Source of the DNA: Sthenelais limicola
Lineage: Eukaryota; Annelida; Polychaeta; Phyllodocida; Sigalionidae
Assembly: GCA_942159475.1 (NCBI GenBank)
Contig: OW804094.1
Location: forward strand, 13,150,132 to 13,214,131
Length of the DNA stretch: 64,000 nucleotides
Reading direction: 5' to 3'
The position numbers and the translations under genes were made by a program. Below the pieces are notes generated by a model, which made no database searches, was not told the DNA's origin, and saw only the letters and a list, made by a program, of their open reading frames with translations. Positions 35,821 through 48,104 of this stretch are shown here, in pieces; position 1 is the first letter of the stretch, and the number at the start of each line of letters is the position of its first letter.

Positions 35821-35936
35821 CTTGTATGGTTTGTTGTTATTATGAGATGCTGTGTGGTGTGGTGTGTAGGAGAAGCCTGGTTAAAATGGAGTCAAATTCT
35901 TGGAGACATTAAATGTGTGTGTCGTCAAGATAGCAC
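35821..35936 (-). other. 5' UTR portion of SLC5A8-like exon 1
   Basis: A strong acceptor (TTATTTTCTTACAG) ends at 35937, so the coding exon probably starts at 35936 and an upstream non-coding exon should exist. That exon was not located. The acceptor region is duplicated at 36446-36493. Confidence 0.5.
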
Positions 35937-37026
35937 CTGTAAGAAAATAATTAATAATTAATCAGGACCGGAAATAACCGGATGTAATATGTAACAAAAA
36001 ACTAAGTGTGTCGACAGAAAACCAGAAAAATTTGGAAAAAAATACAAAAATGAAGAAAACTCCTTCAAGAAAAATGTCCAGTAAACTCTTATAATTGAGG
36101 GACTCCCCTCCCAAATGAAGAATCAGAAATAAAAACTTGTGTATTAGAATAAAATCGAAAGGTAAAGAAAAAGGAAAAAAATAAAATTCTCATGTACTTC
36201 GCTAAGCCAAATATTTCAGGGCCTCGCTAACGTCGCCTCAAAATTGAGAATATTTCGATGTGTTATTATTTCACCTTACCCTATTGTAAATGTTTCTAAT
36301 GAATAAAAATCCGATGTTGGACAAAAAAAAAATTTTTAATCAGGAATTGTGTAGCGATTATGGTATTATTCTGAAACAACGTGAGAAAATAATGAGCGCA
36401 AATGCTATCATCAATTTCATCAATTTGTTTAAAATCATTTATTGTCGTCAAGATAGGACCTGTAAGAAAATAAGTGTTAGCATTAATCATTAATATATTC
36501 TATGGTAAAATGGTTTTATTGTTAGAAAATTGAACTTTTGAGAAAGTGTTGCTGGTGTAATCCTTGATGTAAATGGCACTGTATGTACCCCCTGTCTAAA
36601 CTCAGTAATAAAGATTTTGTACCAAAAAAATATATTAATAATCAATCTGGTATTGTGTAGCGATTCTGGTATTATTCTGAAACAACGTGAGAAAATATGA
36701 GCGCAAATACTATCATCAATTTCATCAATTTGTTTAAAATCATTTATTTTCATAAGATGTCCCTAAATAAGTTGTTTACCATGTGATATTTTTATTCCAA
36801 TTAATAAGTTATAATATCATATTACATCACATTACCAGGAATAAACATCATCATCATTAAATATATACTTTGTTACCATTTATGTTCCACCATTCATAAC
36901 ATATTGGTAGAGATATAAAATGATGTTGCAAGGCGAACATAATTAATTATATCAATATATGGATGCATGGATTGATAACTTCCTAAGCGCTGATCATGGT
37001 CCAGCCTACGGGTCTGTGTGCTAGAT
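35937..37026. other. Upstream region of SLC5A8-like gene
   Basis: AT-rich, with local duplications including a copy of the 5' UTR acceptor (36446-36493). The non-coding first exon and promoter are expected here or further right but were not identified. Confidence 0.4.
36321..36749. repeat. Direct repeat pair upstream of the SLC5 gene
   Basis: 36321-36443 and 36622-36749 share GTATTATTCTGAAACAACGT and TCATCAATTTCATCAATTTG. Confidence 0.85.
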
Positions 37027-37261
37027 GGGTCAGATTTTCAGAAAATGTACAAATCCACTTCGCCAATCTTCTCAAATAGCCCACATTTAAGACAGAAATG
37101 AGCTTCAAAATGCAGTTTAACATAACAGAACTGATACTTTAAATCAATGCGATACCAAATATACTTAGATATACCCGGTATTCTTCATTTTTCAGCCTAA
37201 TTTAGCAGAATTTACTAAATGTGTAGAGCTGCCAATCGTACATTTTCTGAAAATCTTACTC
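37027..37261 (-). mobile_element. Family A MITE
   Basis: Full-length; ends AAATCTTACTC. Confidence 0.8.
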
Positions 37262-37416
37262 AGATATTGCCTTGAGGCACAAACCACAAAGTGTGGGTCA
37301 GTAGCCAACATGAAACATTCCCATGACATGAAATTATAGTAAATATTATATAAACATACATGATATTCTTAATAATGAGGAAGTTGGCAAGTAATACCAT
37401 GATTTCTGAGTCATTC

Positions 37417-37619
37417 AGTGCATTGGCAGCTGTACACATTTAGTCAATTCTGCTATATTAGGCTGCAATTTGGTCAATACTAGGTAAATTCGAGTATATT
37501 CGGCATTCCATTGATTCTAGCAATCTGTTTGGTTAAATTAAACTTTATTTTCGTTTGAAATGTGGGTTATTTGAGAAGATTGGCGAAGATGAATTGTACA
37601 TTTTCTGAAAATCTTACCC
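37417..37619 (+). mobile_element. Family A MITE, left end missing
   Basis: Begins near the GGCAGCTGTACACATTTAG box; right end intact. Confidence 0.75.
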
Positions 37620-37761
37620 AACTATGTCATTTCTCAAATTGTAACTCATTGGGGATATCGATGCATCGACACTGCGTGCAAATAAAAAATTATTGAAACC
37701 AAAAATAATTAATAATGGTACGGAATTACTGCTAATGGCTGCCCCCATTATCTGTATAATT

Positions 37762-38008
37762 GGGTCAGATTTTCAGAAAATGTACAATGAGCAGCTCTGC
37801 AAATTTGACAACTTCTTTTAAATTAGACAGAAAAATCATGTATAATGGGTATATCAGAGTATCTTTGGCCTTGTGTTGATTAAATATATCTCTTTTATTC
37901 TTTTATAGATTGTGTTGAACTGCATTTTGAACGTCACTGTTCACTTAAATTTGGGTTATTTGAGAGGATTGGTGGAGGTGAATTGTACATTTTCTGACAA
38001 TCTGACCC
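37762..38008 (+). mobile_element. Family A MITE
   Basis: Full-length; both ends GGGTCAG/CTGACCC. Confidence 0.85.
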
Positions 38009-39280
38009 AATTATATCGCGAATACAAATTAAACTAAACTACCCAGATGGGAGAGGATGGAAAGGTAGAGGTTTATTAAGAATCTGGTTAAAGCCATGTC
38101 CCCGCTAATAGCCTAGGAAAATGATGATCCTTATTATAAAAACAGAAATGCCAATATAATGTTCAGTAATCTCTTCAGTAATCATTCAGTAATGACAAAC
38201 TTATGTTCAAAACAGCTGCAAAGACCGCTATACTGGCAGGCAATATAGCTATCAATCGATATTTCGAAATATAATATTGTATACTATCCAAATACTACTA
38301 CACTGTATAGAATGGGAGCTACTACATACACATTTATCCCACAGATAAAAAATTTCATAACAACATTTATGTTGTTGAAGCTGCGACTTGACTGCTTGAC
38401 TGATGTACTCCATTGATATTAATTTCGTTACCATCTTTTTATAACTTATTAAATATCACCTCATATCATCTCATTATACCATCATTTAATAATAATGTAG
38501 TTTTATTTGTTAGTATCTTCTCATAACATGCCACCCAGCAACAAGACTGTGTACATCGAATTTCATTACATTCAGGGGGTGACGGGAGATAGGGAACTGC
38601 CCTAGTCACTACATCGTATTGCTTGGCATAAGCCAAATATGCTTCCTGAATAAAGAAATGTGCAATAAAGAAGTGTGTATTTCGCTCAATAAACGGCGGC
38701 CTGAAGGCTAGATGAATTCAATTCAAAAGGATTTTGTATTTGTATCTAGGGTGTTATACAAATATAATCAATAACTTTCTGGTCTTTACAAACTTAAATT
38801 ACAATATACTGCTCATATTCGTAGTCAATTAAGGATCATAAAGGAAGACCAGAAAGTCCTTTCTGATGTATGACTCCTCTGTGTACATCACCCTTATGTA
38901 GAAATAAAGATTATTTTAAATTGTATTCAATATGAGGGGAAATAAAACATGAAGAATGTGGTTGAAAGACATTTCACAGCGTGTCCCGTCTAATACCTGC
39001 AGGGGATGGCTTTCCCCAGTAGTGCCTATACTACACTGTCCCGCGCACCGTACCCGTGCGATACGAAAATGGATACGAATTTCTTGTACCCACTTTTGAT
39101 ACGATTTTTTTCGTCTCAGCGTGTTCGCGCAGCGTTTTTCGTACCTGCGGAAAGCTAAAGGATTAGGAAGACCCCTACGGCCGGACGGCCGGCCAGTGCC
39201 AGACAAGCTGGCGTGACCATTAGTGCATGACGGCCACTAGTGTGGAACCACTGATGACAAACAGAGAAAAAAAACTTACC

Positions 39281-39350
39281 CATGCTTGGGTTTGATCTAG
39301 CAACCTTAGGATTCACAAGCGAGCATCCTAACCACTACACCACCGAATTT
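39281..39350 (-). pseudogene. tRNA-like sequence / SINE head
   Basis: On the minus strand: an A-box-like GGTGTAGTGGTTAGGATG, then GCTCGCTTGTGAATCC, then a B-box-like GATCAAACCC, then a T8 Pol III terminator. The anticodon stem does not pair well, so this is a tRNA-derived SINE head or tRNA pseudogene rather than a functional tRNA. Confidence 0.6.
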
Positions 39351-39457
39351 GATGAAGACAGATTTCATAAATGATGCATATATTGCATAGATCTATAATA
39401 GGGTGACTCCACTATAGGTATAAAAAACGGCGCCGACAGGCAAAATTCGTCGCCGTT

Positions 39458-39501
39458 TCTATATTAAATAAGTTTCCAATTGGAAACTTATTTAATATAG
39501 A
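39458..39501. repeat. 44-bp perfect palindrome
   Basis: Zero-loop palindrome of two 22-bp arms centred on CCAATTGG (39476-39483). Lies inside the 1.1-kb TIR element. Confidence 0.95.
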
Positions 39502-40459
39502 GAATTTAAAGACATTACTATTACATTTAGATCATATATCTTGGTGTGTAGGGGTTTCTATGTTTGTGAGTGTCAGGGGTGTGGGGTCAAATGTGTGGCC
39601 GTGAGTGTGAATGCCACCTGCAGAGTGTGAGTGAGTGTCATGTACTGTGGCCGCCTGTGGTTTCATTGTGTTGTATAATTGTATGGTACCTATTATATCT
39701 TAGTTTGTAGAGTTAATTCCGGGAAGAATTCAAGAAACCCCAGTAATATTAAATGCCTTCCTTCCCTAAAGAGAATCGAACAGGAAAAGACAAGAATGGA
39801 GAATAATTTTTTTTTAAATGTAAATTGTATTACATAGCTGCACATATCTACTCAGATCCGTGAAGTTTTCATTTGTTTTAATTTAATTCTTATACCTTTT
39901 GTCAATACGAAAAACGCAGCGCGAATACGGAGCATATCATATTTCGTCTCGGTGATTCAAACCACTGTTTTTCGTATCAGAAGTTCAGGCAATTTCGTCA
40001 CCACAGTTCACCAGTAGCGTTCGCGGTGCTGGGTAGACAAAAATCGTCACAATGAAGACGAAAAAGCTCGCCGCTCCGTATCGCCCGGGTACGGTGCGCG
40101 GGAGAGTGTATAGTATAATGCCTACAGTGAGGTATAGAACTTCCTCCCTCTCTTCTCTGGTACTACCTTCTCCTACCTGAATTCATGACGGATTAACCAA
40201 TCCGGATATATCCAGGAAATCCCGGTGAATAATGGAAGTTACAATGACCTTTCAGACGATCCCATGTTACCGTCCTGACGCACAGTGTGTGATACGCGGT
40301 ATACTTGGTAATTGCAGGGAAATGTAACATCCCCCTCCTCATAAAAAATAGTCTAACTTGGGCCAGGGGGTGAGGAAATGTACAATCGCCAGCTCTACAC
40401 ATTTAGTTTTAAAAATATTCATTCCCTCAATAACATTATCCTTGATATGTGACATAAAT

Positions 40460-40868
40460 GATGTGTTTCAGGAAAATGAGTCTACAACTCGCAAAATTGA
40501 TATTTTTCAAAGTGTTTTTATCACAAGATATCTTTATTGAAATGTTCTGATTTTTAGAGGGTTTAGGACTTATAGTCATATAAATCCGTGTAACAAATTT
40601 CAGGACATTATATTAAATATATTCTTGCGTTTTGAAGGCCTTTGTATGGAGTATATTTAGTTACTTTAGTGGTAATTGCCCATCCAGAAACATTGCAAAC
40701 TTTTTTTTTCAAAAATAAAAATATCAAACTTAAAATAAAGAAATACTTATTAGGTGACGGAGTTTTTACTATCATTGGAATCAGCTTGCTCTCCTCTTTT
40801 CAAATATGGTGATGATATCTCAAAATCCATATTTTGCAGCTTATGACTTATTTTCCAAAAACGGATCA
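40460..40868 (+). mobile_element. Family C element
   Basis: Full copy. Further partial copies: 41426-41490, 42690-42905, 56250-56600 and 56780-57007. Confidence 0.8.
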
Positions 40869-41747
40869 CATAATTATTATTATGTACGGTCGCTATATGG
40901 AAATATTGATTATTGTTACCTTCTGAATATTTATTATTTGATAAATATAAGTATAGATGTATACTTATATTTATCAAATCGAAAATATTTATACCATATA
41001 TGGTAAAAATTGATTAGCACTCACTGAGAATATTTAAATCAACATAGGGAAAGATTCGGGCGTGTACTCCAAATACAAATAAGGACGTTTTAGAAGCCCT
41101 TTAGCAAAAACCACCAAGCAAAATCCTCCCAAATTTCGCTCAAATGACCTTTAGATGGTTTGAAAAAGAATGAAACAAGAAGTAAAAAATGTTCAGTTTT
41201 TGACCGACGTTAACTGAGAGTGCAGACAATTTGTGAAGGTGTACATTTTCATGCGACCTGGCCCATATACGGGTGCGTACTCCTTTGTAAGCCAATTCCT
41301 AGCTGGCAGTCCTCTGGGATTATCCGGGAAAATGAATTATTTACTTTGGCACCTGTGTGTACAGTGACAGACTCTTTACTGTGATCTAGCGATGAAGCGA
41401 GTAATAAATCTGTATCATGATAATGTGTTACAGGAAAATGGGTCATAAGTCGCAAAATTGGTGTTTTCCAAAATCGTGTGGAACTTCGCTCAATAAACTT
41501 TGTAAAAAAAATAAAGAAGGTGGAAACGTACTGAGAGAATGTTTGCACACAATTTTAATCAATGTATTTAGAGGTTGACCCTCCCATGCCTTGGTACATT
41601 TATGCTAAATATGGTGCTTTAATAGTTGTACCAACACATATTTATTCATGATGTACTTTATTCATGATGTACTAAAGGTTGTTTCTACCAGTAAATGACT
41701 TGTACTCTTAGGTTCATGTTTACACGTTCTCCAGTGTCAATGTATGA

Positions 41748-41983
41748 GGGTCAAATGGTCAGAAAATGTACAATTCACCTTCACCAATCTTCTCAAATAA
41801 CTCAAAATTAAGACATAAATGAGGTTCAAAACCCAGTTCAACCTAACCAAACAGATTGCTAGAATCAATGCAATGGCGAATATACTAGAATTTACCTAGT
41901 ATTGACCCAATTACAGCCTAATTTAGCAGAATTTACTAAATGTGTACAGCTGCCAATTGTACATTTTCTGAAGATCTGAACCA
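41748..41983 (-). mobile_element. Family A MITE
   Basis: Full-length. Small A fragments also occur at 40365-40411 and 41225-41263. Confidence 0.8.
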
Positions 41984-42036
41984 TTAGGGTCCGATAACCG
42001 GTGTCAAGATGTACCTGGGCATCATATTTGACAAGT

Positions 42037-42203
42037 TGAGCCAGTCTAGGCCCAAAAATGAGAGAGACCCTTCAAACGGAGGGAAAGCCTCTCTCTCGCC
42101 TCAAACCCTAAAGTGCCATTATAATTCCATTAGGACCGCAAAATGCCATTATAATCCACTCAGAACAATCACTGCCATATCATTCTTATCTGATCTTAGG
42201 GTT
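42037..42203 (-). mobile_element. Family B element
   Basis: CAGTCTAGGCCCAAAA end, GGAGGGAAAGCCTCTC and ATTATAATCC repeats visible. Further copies lie at 42917-43035 and 43213-43377 (plus orientation). Confidence 0.7.
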
Positions 42204-43591
42204 AAGTGGATTCCAACGATGTTTACATTTAGGAAATCTAAAAGGTAAATTTCTATATTTTATGTTTGAAAAAGAAAAGGTTTGCAATATGTCTGTATAT
42301 AAATCAATCACCAATCACCGATTCAGGTATCACTACAATCATTTATACCTGCATTGCCTGACGCCAATACAGTCCTGGCTCTGAAGTCGATTTCGAGCGC
42401 CATTCGGGGCCTTTGCAGTAGCCCATGGCTGAGTGGACCGATGCACCTAACCACAACTATGTGTGGCATCAGTGAGGCTTCCGACGATGTATAGTCTAGG
42501 CAATCTAAGCACTCACACACACACATCAAAATAACAAAAAACCCATGTCCAGTTTAGCTTCTAGAGCCCTGTTCTCTGAAAGCTTAGCAGTTTGTGGTGA
42601 AGTGAAAATTAATTTATATACAGGGAGAATGGAGATCGGTATCACTGCTGTGGCGATGAAGCCAGGACTGAATACATGTATGCTATGCAATTACTGGAAA
42701 CAATTTACCCCATAGAATGACCTCAGAAATGCAAGGATATATTTAATACACTGACTCGAAATTAGGTACATGTGTTGTATTCATACAGCTTCAAGTGCTA
42801 GATATCCCAAAAATGATAGCATTCTTATAAAGAGATCTTGTAAATAAAACACTTGAAATATCAATTTTGCAACTTGTGACTTTTTTTCAGAAATACATCA
42901 CATATACACTTCAAACACCTCAGATCAGATAAGAATGGTATGTCAGCCTACTTTGCTAATCGGCACTTTGCGGTTTGAGGCGAGAGGCTATCCCTTCGTT
43001 TGAAGGGACTGTCTCAAGTTTGGGCCTAGACTGTGGATGCAGTGACGGAGCTCAAATGATGCGATGCACATTTGAATCGACGCCCCTTTAATAGTTGGAA
43101 TTATTTAATAAATGAATTACATAGACTAAATTATAAGTGTGGGTATATTTTCTTTGGCTAACTCGTCTCCTCTAGAGGTTTATTTCAGAAAAAAAGCATT
43201 TTCTGATAAATCCTGTACACTCTAGGTCCATACCCTAGTATGTCATCCTACTTCGCTAATCGGTTTCCTGGCTTAGAACTCAGCGTTTTAATGGAATAAT
43301 AATGGCACTTTGCGGTTTGAGGGGAGATGTTTTCCCTTTGTTTGAAGGGACTCTCTCAACTTTGGGCCTAGACTGTGTAGTACATAAAAAAACCCAGTCT
43401 AGATTGGAAAATGAACCATGATATGAGGAGGGCGAGCAGGAACAGTATTCACCATGAGTTTAATGGTATTCCCCCCATATACTGGGACACTTCATGTATA
43501 TGTTAATAGATGCCAAGTTAGTCAGAGTCCTTGGCAACTCACTGCCCGTCACACTGACAGTAGGACGGGCACCACAAGTTGCCTTACACCT

Positions 43592-43700
43592 GGGTCAGAT
43601 CGCCAAAACATAGACAATCGCCAGCTCTATACATTTTATTAATTTGACAAATTTCTTGTCAAACATGATCAATATATTATATAAGGTAAACTCATTGAAC
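43592..43700 (+). mobile_element. Family A MITE, partial
   Basis: Left end and AGCTCTATACATTTT box only. Confidence 0.6.
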
Positions 43701-43750
43701 TCAAATACTTGGTCAGTGGTTTTCGCTGATTTAGTTTTTGCTAATTTTTG

Positions 43751-44107
43751 TTAGGCCAAAAAAAAATAGGTGTATTTCTGATTTACCCCCCCCCCCCTAC
43801 CTAGAAAAACCTTACCCTACATAAACTAATTTTACCATACCTGATTTTTTCCCCATCATAACTTAGTTTTTTTTTATTTTTTGACAAAAAAAGCTTATAA
43901 AAGCAGGAAAACGGGCTTTCCTAACCCGAAACTGTCAAAAAGCACATTTCCCATGTTCAAAACAACTATTGTTATGAAAAAGACATTTTTCTCAGTTCCT
44001 GGGAGGTGGTTTCCAAACAAAAAAAATTAACAAAAAAAAAATTACCACCCCCCCTACCTAGTTTTCAGCAAGATAAATCGGAAACACACCTATTTTTTTT
44101 TGCCTAA
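43751..44107. mobile_element. Non-autonomous TIR element (family G)
   Basis: About 355 bp with terminal inverted repeats of about 35 bp that begin TTAGGC and continue through an A run and ATAGGTGT. There is no ORF. It abuts the truncated end of the LINE fragment. Confidence 0.7.
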
Positions 44108-45056
44108 TCTATAATGTATGCCAATTGAGGCCCAATATTCGCAAAAAAATTATTGAACTCATCAGGTACCTCTTTCCCATCAAGTTTTGCGCCATTTGAA
44201 GATATCAGTTTGACTTTTTCTCCTTTATCACCCACCTTATCTGGTGACATTAGAGGTTTGATGATATTCCAGAATTTATTGGGGTTTCCCTTATTTTCTC
44301 TTATTTGGGTTCGTAAAAAGTTATTTTTTGATCTTTTAATTTCCTTATTAATTTGAAATCTTAGGTTACAAGCTCTAACCCAGTCCTCATCATTATTTGT
44401 ATGTTTAGCCCTTGCAAACACTTTATCCCTTTCTTTAGAGTGCTGTATGATTTGTTTATCGTACCATTCTGGTAACTTTCTGACTCGATTAAAAGATTTC
44501 ACCGGACACATCCTATCAACATATTTAATGATCGACGACATCAGCATATCCCACGCCACCTCCATATCCTTGATTTTATAATATTCTGTCCAGTCTAGGT
44601 TCTGGAGAATTTCTTTAAGTATTTTAATGTCTAAGTATTTTGTATTTCTGGCCTTGAATGACTCAGTGCAGTATTTATTTCATACTTTCTTTATTTGTAT
44701 AAATATCGGTAGGTGATCACTCACATTAATGCTAGGCCTAAGTGTTCTGCTCCTATTTATATTATTACTGTTTGTATAGACATGGTCAATGGATGTGGCA
44801 GAGGACCTGCTCATCCTCGTCTTGACATTTATAATCTGCTAGAGATTAAATTTATGCAACAACACTTTGAACCTCTCTGCCCCTACAGACCCCCCCCCCC
44901 CCCCCTCGAGGTCAGCTGCCTCGTAGTTAAAGTCCCCCATTATAATCACTTTCTTTATTGTATCTATTTGATTCAACGTCATGTCTATTAATTCTAGTCC
45001 TCCTTTAAACTTCCTTGTGGCGTTCTATAGATGTTGAGGACTATCTTATTTTTCAT
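44104..45056 (-). pseudogene. CR1/L2-type LINE fragment (endonuclease C-terminus and linker)
   Basis: A degenerate non-LTR retrotransposon read on the minus strand. NIYRTPQGS...KVIIMGDFNYEAAD and SIDHVYTN...NVSDHLPIFIQIKK are the end of an apurinic endonuclease (GDFN and SDHLP motifs). They are followed by the usual linker, PEWYDKQIIQHSKERDKVF, RSKNNFLRTQIRENKGNPNK, FWNIIKPLMSP and FNNFFANIGPQLA. A poly-G run (44889-44905 as C on the plus strand) and stop codons break the endonuclease part; 44104-44565 is still open. No reverse transcriptase remains; the fragment stops at a 350-bp inverted-repeat element. Confidence 0.8.
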
Positions 45057-45078
45057 AAATTTCTTAGATTTCTTTTCC

Positions 45079-45458
45079 AAACATGATCAATATGTGTATA
45101 TTCGAATATGTTTGGTATTGTACGGGTTCATTCACAATATCTGTCTGGTTATGTTGAACTGTATTTTGAACCTTCACTCTAGGTTCAAACCCTCAAATCA
45201 GATAAGAATGATATGTCAGTGATTGGACCCCTACTTCGCTAATCGGTTAGGACTAGAGGCGTTTTAATGGGAATATAATGACATTTTGTGGTATCAATAG
45301 AATTATGGTAATACTTTGCGGTTTGAGGTGAGAGGCTTTCCCTTCGTTTGAAGGGACTCTCTCAACTTCGGGCCTTAGACTGCCTTGTTTTTGTCCTAAA
45401 CTTTGATTATTTGAGAGGATTGGTGAAGGCCAATTATACATTGTCTGGCAACCCGACC
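45079..45458 (+). mobile_element. Family A MITE split by a family B element
   Basis: The A body 45079-45178 resumes at 45382-45458. The inserted family B copy (45179-45381) starts CTCTAGGTTCAAACCCTCA-like and ends GGGCCTTAGACTG-like. Confidence 0.7.
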
Positions 45459-45707
45459 GATATATACCTATACTTGGACATCCCCAGTGATGACCCGAAT
45501 GCATGTAAATCAACTCCATACACCTTGATTTTCCCACGAATGAATGAATACATGTCTGTCATAAAAACCTGCACCTGAGGTCATTCTACTTACCTCACTG
45601 CATATCCACTAACACTATAATTCCCCGATCACATGAATATCAACACCAAAAGTCATTCAAACTCTGAAGCCTTAGTGTTCTCCAGAAGAACTCGACTATT
45701 TATATAT

Positions 45708-45942
45708 GGATCAGATTTTCAGAAAATGTACAATTGGCAGCTCTACACATTTAGGAAATTCTCCTAAATTAGTCTGAAAAATGATGAATACCGGGTATAT
45801 CTGGGTATATTTGGTATCGCATTGATTTACACTATCAGTTCTGTTGTATTAAACTGCATTTAGAAGCTCAATTGTGTCTTAAATGCGTGCTATTTGAGAG
45901 GATTGGTGAAGGCGAATTATACATTTTCTGAAAATCTGACCC
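45708..45942 (+). mobile_element. Family A MITE
   Basis: Full-length; starts GGATCAGATTTTCAG. Confidence 0.85.
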
Positions 45943-46223
45943 GTATACAAATATATAAATCCACTAGTTTCTCTAACTTACCTTTTTTCCCTTGAGTCTG
46001 CACTCTGCATTGCATGTCTATATACTGTTTTACTCCAATTAGGTTCTGTGGTGTATATATGGTAAACAATGAAAGGATCGAGGAGTGTAGCCGGATCCTC
46101 CACCTCCTCCAGTGGGATGTCAATAGCCAGAGTAAGTTATGCACCTGGATGTCCGACAGAATTCATAATAAAGCTGGCTGTAACGACATGCATCCCCCTC
46201 TACACTGTTGTCATCTCACCTAT

Positions 46224-46457
46224 GGGTCAGAATCTCACAAAATGTACAATTCACCTTCACCAATTCTCCCAAATAACCCTAATTTAAGACAGAAATGAGG
46301 CTCAAAATACAACTCAACATAACCAAACACATCCTTTGAATCAACTCGATGCCAAATATACTCAGATATAGCGAGTATTTATTATTTTTCAGCGAAATTT
46401 AGCAGAATTTACTAAATGTGTAGAGTTGCAGATTGTACATTGTCAGGGGATGTGCCC
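46224..46457 (-). mobile_element. Family A MITE
   Basis: Full-length, right terminus degraded. Confidence 0.8.
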
Positions 46458-46519
46458 ATTGTTTGAATATGTAGGTGACCTAGATGCTCACAGCCCGTAG
46501 AAAGTGTCCTCCTCTATAT

Positions 46520-46754
46520 GGGTCAGATTTTCAAAAAATGTACAATTGCTAGGTCTACACATTTAGTAAAGTCTGCTAAATTTGGCTGAAAAATGAAGAA
46601 TAGCGGGTATATCTGAGTATATTTGGTATCGCATTGATTTAAAGTATCAGTTCTGTTATGTTAAACTGGATTTTGAAGCTCATATTTGTCTTAAATGTGG
46701 GTTATTTGAGAGGATTGGTGAGGGTGAATTGTACATTTTCTGAAAATCCGACCC
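46520..46754 (+). mobile_element. Family A MITE
   Basis: Full-length; GGGTCAG ... CCGACCC. Confidence 0.85.
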
Positions 46755-46889
46755 ATATGCATGTATACCTGCTGGTGTGTTTGGTTGGTCACCGCTCTCC
46801 CTCTCTCCTTCTCTTACATTGATTTATTCCCTCGAAGGAAAGCAAATAAACTACGCGGTCTAGGCTCGGAGCCTCTCCGATATTCATAA

Positions 46890-47130
46890 TTTCATATTAT
46901 ATCATATTATATTATAAATACTATATTATATTATATTGTATTATATTATATTATATTATAGGCCTATTATATTACATTATATTATAAATAGTATATTATA
47001 TTGTATTATATTAAATTATATTATATTACATTATATTATATTATATTATATTATATTATATTATATTATATTATATTATATTATATTATATTATATTATA
47101 TTATATTATATTATATTATATTATATTATT
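46890..47130. repeat. (TTATA)n microsatellite
   Basis: About 230 bp of pentanucleotide units, with a more degenerate left half. Confidence 0.97.
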
Positions 47131-47356
47131 CTTAGATTGTTGGTATACTTGGAAAACTGTTTTTAAACAGAAAGTAATACCTTTTTCCTAAATAAAAATA
47201 GCTAAGGAAATAAGAGCTATTATACATGAGAGAACGGTATGTCAGTGATTGGACGCCTACTGCGCTAATAATGGCTTTCCAGGCCTTGGAGTAGGCGTCC
47301 TAATGGTATTCTTAAATGGGCCGAGGTTGGGGGTCAAAACGGCCACATACCCTCAA

Positions 47357-47510
47357 ACCGAAGGAGGGGGAGAAGGGGGAGGGGCAGGAGGAGGGGGCGG
47401 GAGAAGGAGGCGGGGCAGGAAGAGGAGGGGCAGGAGGAGGCGGGGCAGGAAGAGGAGGGGCAGGAGGAGGAGGGGCAGGAGGAGGAGGGACATGAGGAGG
47501 AGGGGCGGGC
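47357..47510. repeat. G-rich minisatellite, quadruplex-prone
   Basis: Units of GGAGGAGGGGCAGGA/GGCGGGGCAGGAAGA with very many GG/GGG runs on the plus strand. Confidence 0.93.
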
Positions 47511-47582
47511 AATCATACTGTATATAGGGCTGTTATGTGTTGTCAGCCCCAATCTTCCCCATAGGCCTGTGCGTCACCCCTG

Positions 47583-47586
<4 letters not shown>

Positions 47587-47629
<43 letters not shown>

Positions 47630-47638
47630 ACACAGTCA
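47587..47638. repeat. C27 run followed by (CA)n
   Basis: 27 consecutive C, then CACACACA. Lies 77 bp after the G-rich minisatellite. Confidence 0.95.
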
Positions 47639-47908
47639 GGGGTCAAAAGTGTACGCTTTTTTGTTCTTGCCTTTGAAAAGTACCCCCTTTCCGCGAATTT
47701 TCAAGGTACTTTACCCCACCCCCACCCCCTTTGTGTTAATTAATGGTGTGACGTCATAGGTTGTCGCAATATGTAGCGCATATATGTCATGCCCGATGTC
47801 ATGATCGCTTTGTGGCGGCCCGCTTTGCGGTCTGTGCCCTGGTCAATTAATGGTCAGGTTGACTTCCAAGCCTAAGGTATATCGTTTTTCACTGCCCCTA
47901 GCATTGGT

Positions 47909-48104
47909 CATTCGTGTAACCCAAATTAAGAATTGATAAAATGTAAGAAGATTGAATAAAATGATAGAGAAGCAGACTTGGGCGACGACATATTTTATTT
48001 ATATAATAATAGATTTTTTGAAGTATTGAAGAGGGATTACATATGAGTAAATTAGTTTTGTTTGATAAAGGAGGGTATTTGTTTTAGAATATTTAACATG
48101 TCGC
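47909..48104 (-). repeat. Split direct repeat B2 (3' end of YR element)
   Basis: Terminal copy of B. A 111-bp unique spacer (48105-48215) separates it from A2. Confidence 0.92.

Larger units (their letters stand above)
39017..40130. mobile_element. 1.1-kb non-autonomous DNA transposon with long TIRs
   Basis: Terminal inverted repeats at about 39017-39065 and 40077-40129 share CCCGCGCACCGTACCCG and an outer part resembling CAGTAGTGCCTATACTA. The interior has no transposase and contains a tRNA-like sequence (39281-39346), a perfect palindrome (39458-39501) and plain AT-rich DNA. The superfamily cannot be assigned from the ends alone. Confidence 0.75.

Noticed and set aside
46069..46287. Possible coding exon (plus strand, hydrophobic stretch LAVTTCIPLYTVVIS)
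   Set aside because: No usable donor or acceptor pair and no family match; it runs into a family A MITE.
46936..47166. Tyr/Ile/Leu-repeat open frame
   Set aside because: Pure (TTATA)n microsatellite.
47249..47552. Gly/Arg-rich and Pro-rich open frames
   Set aside because: Low-complexity products of the G-rich minisatellite, open on both strands.
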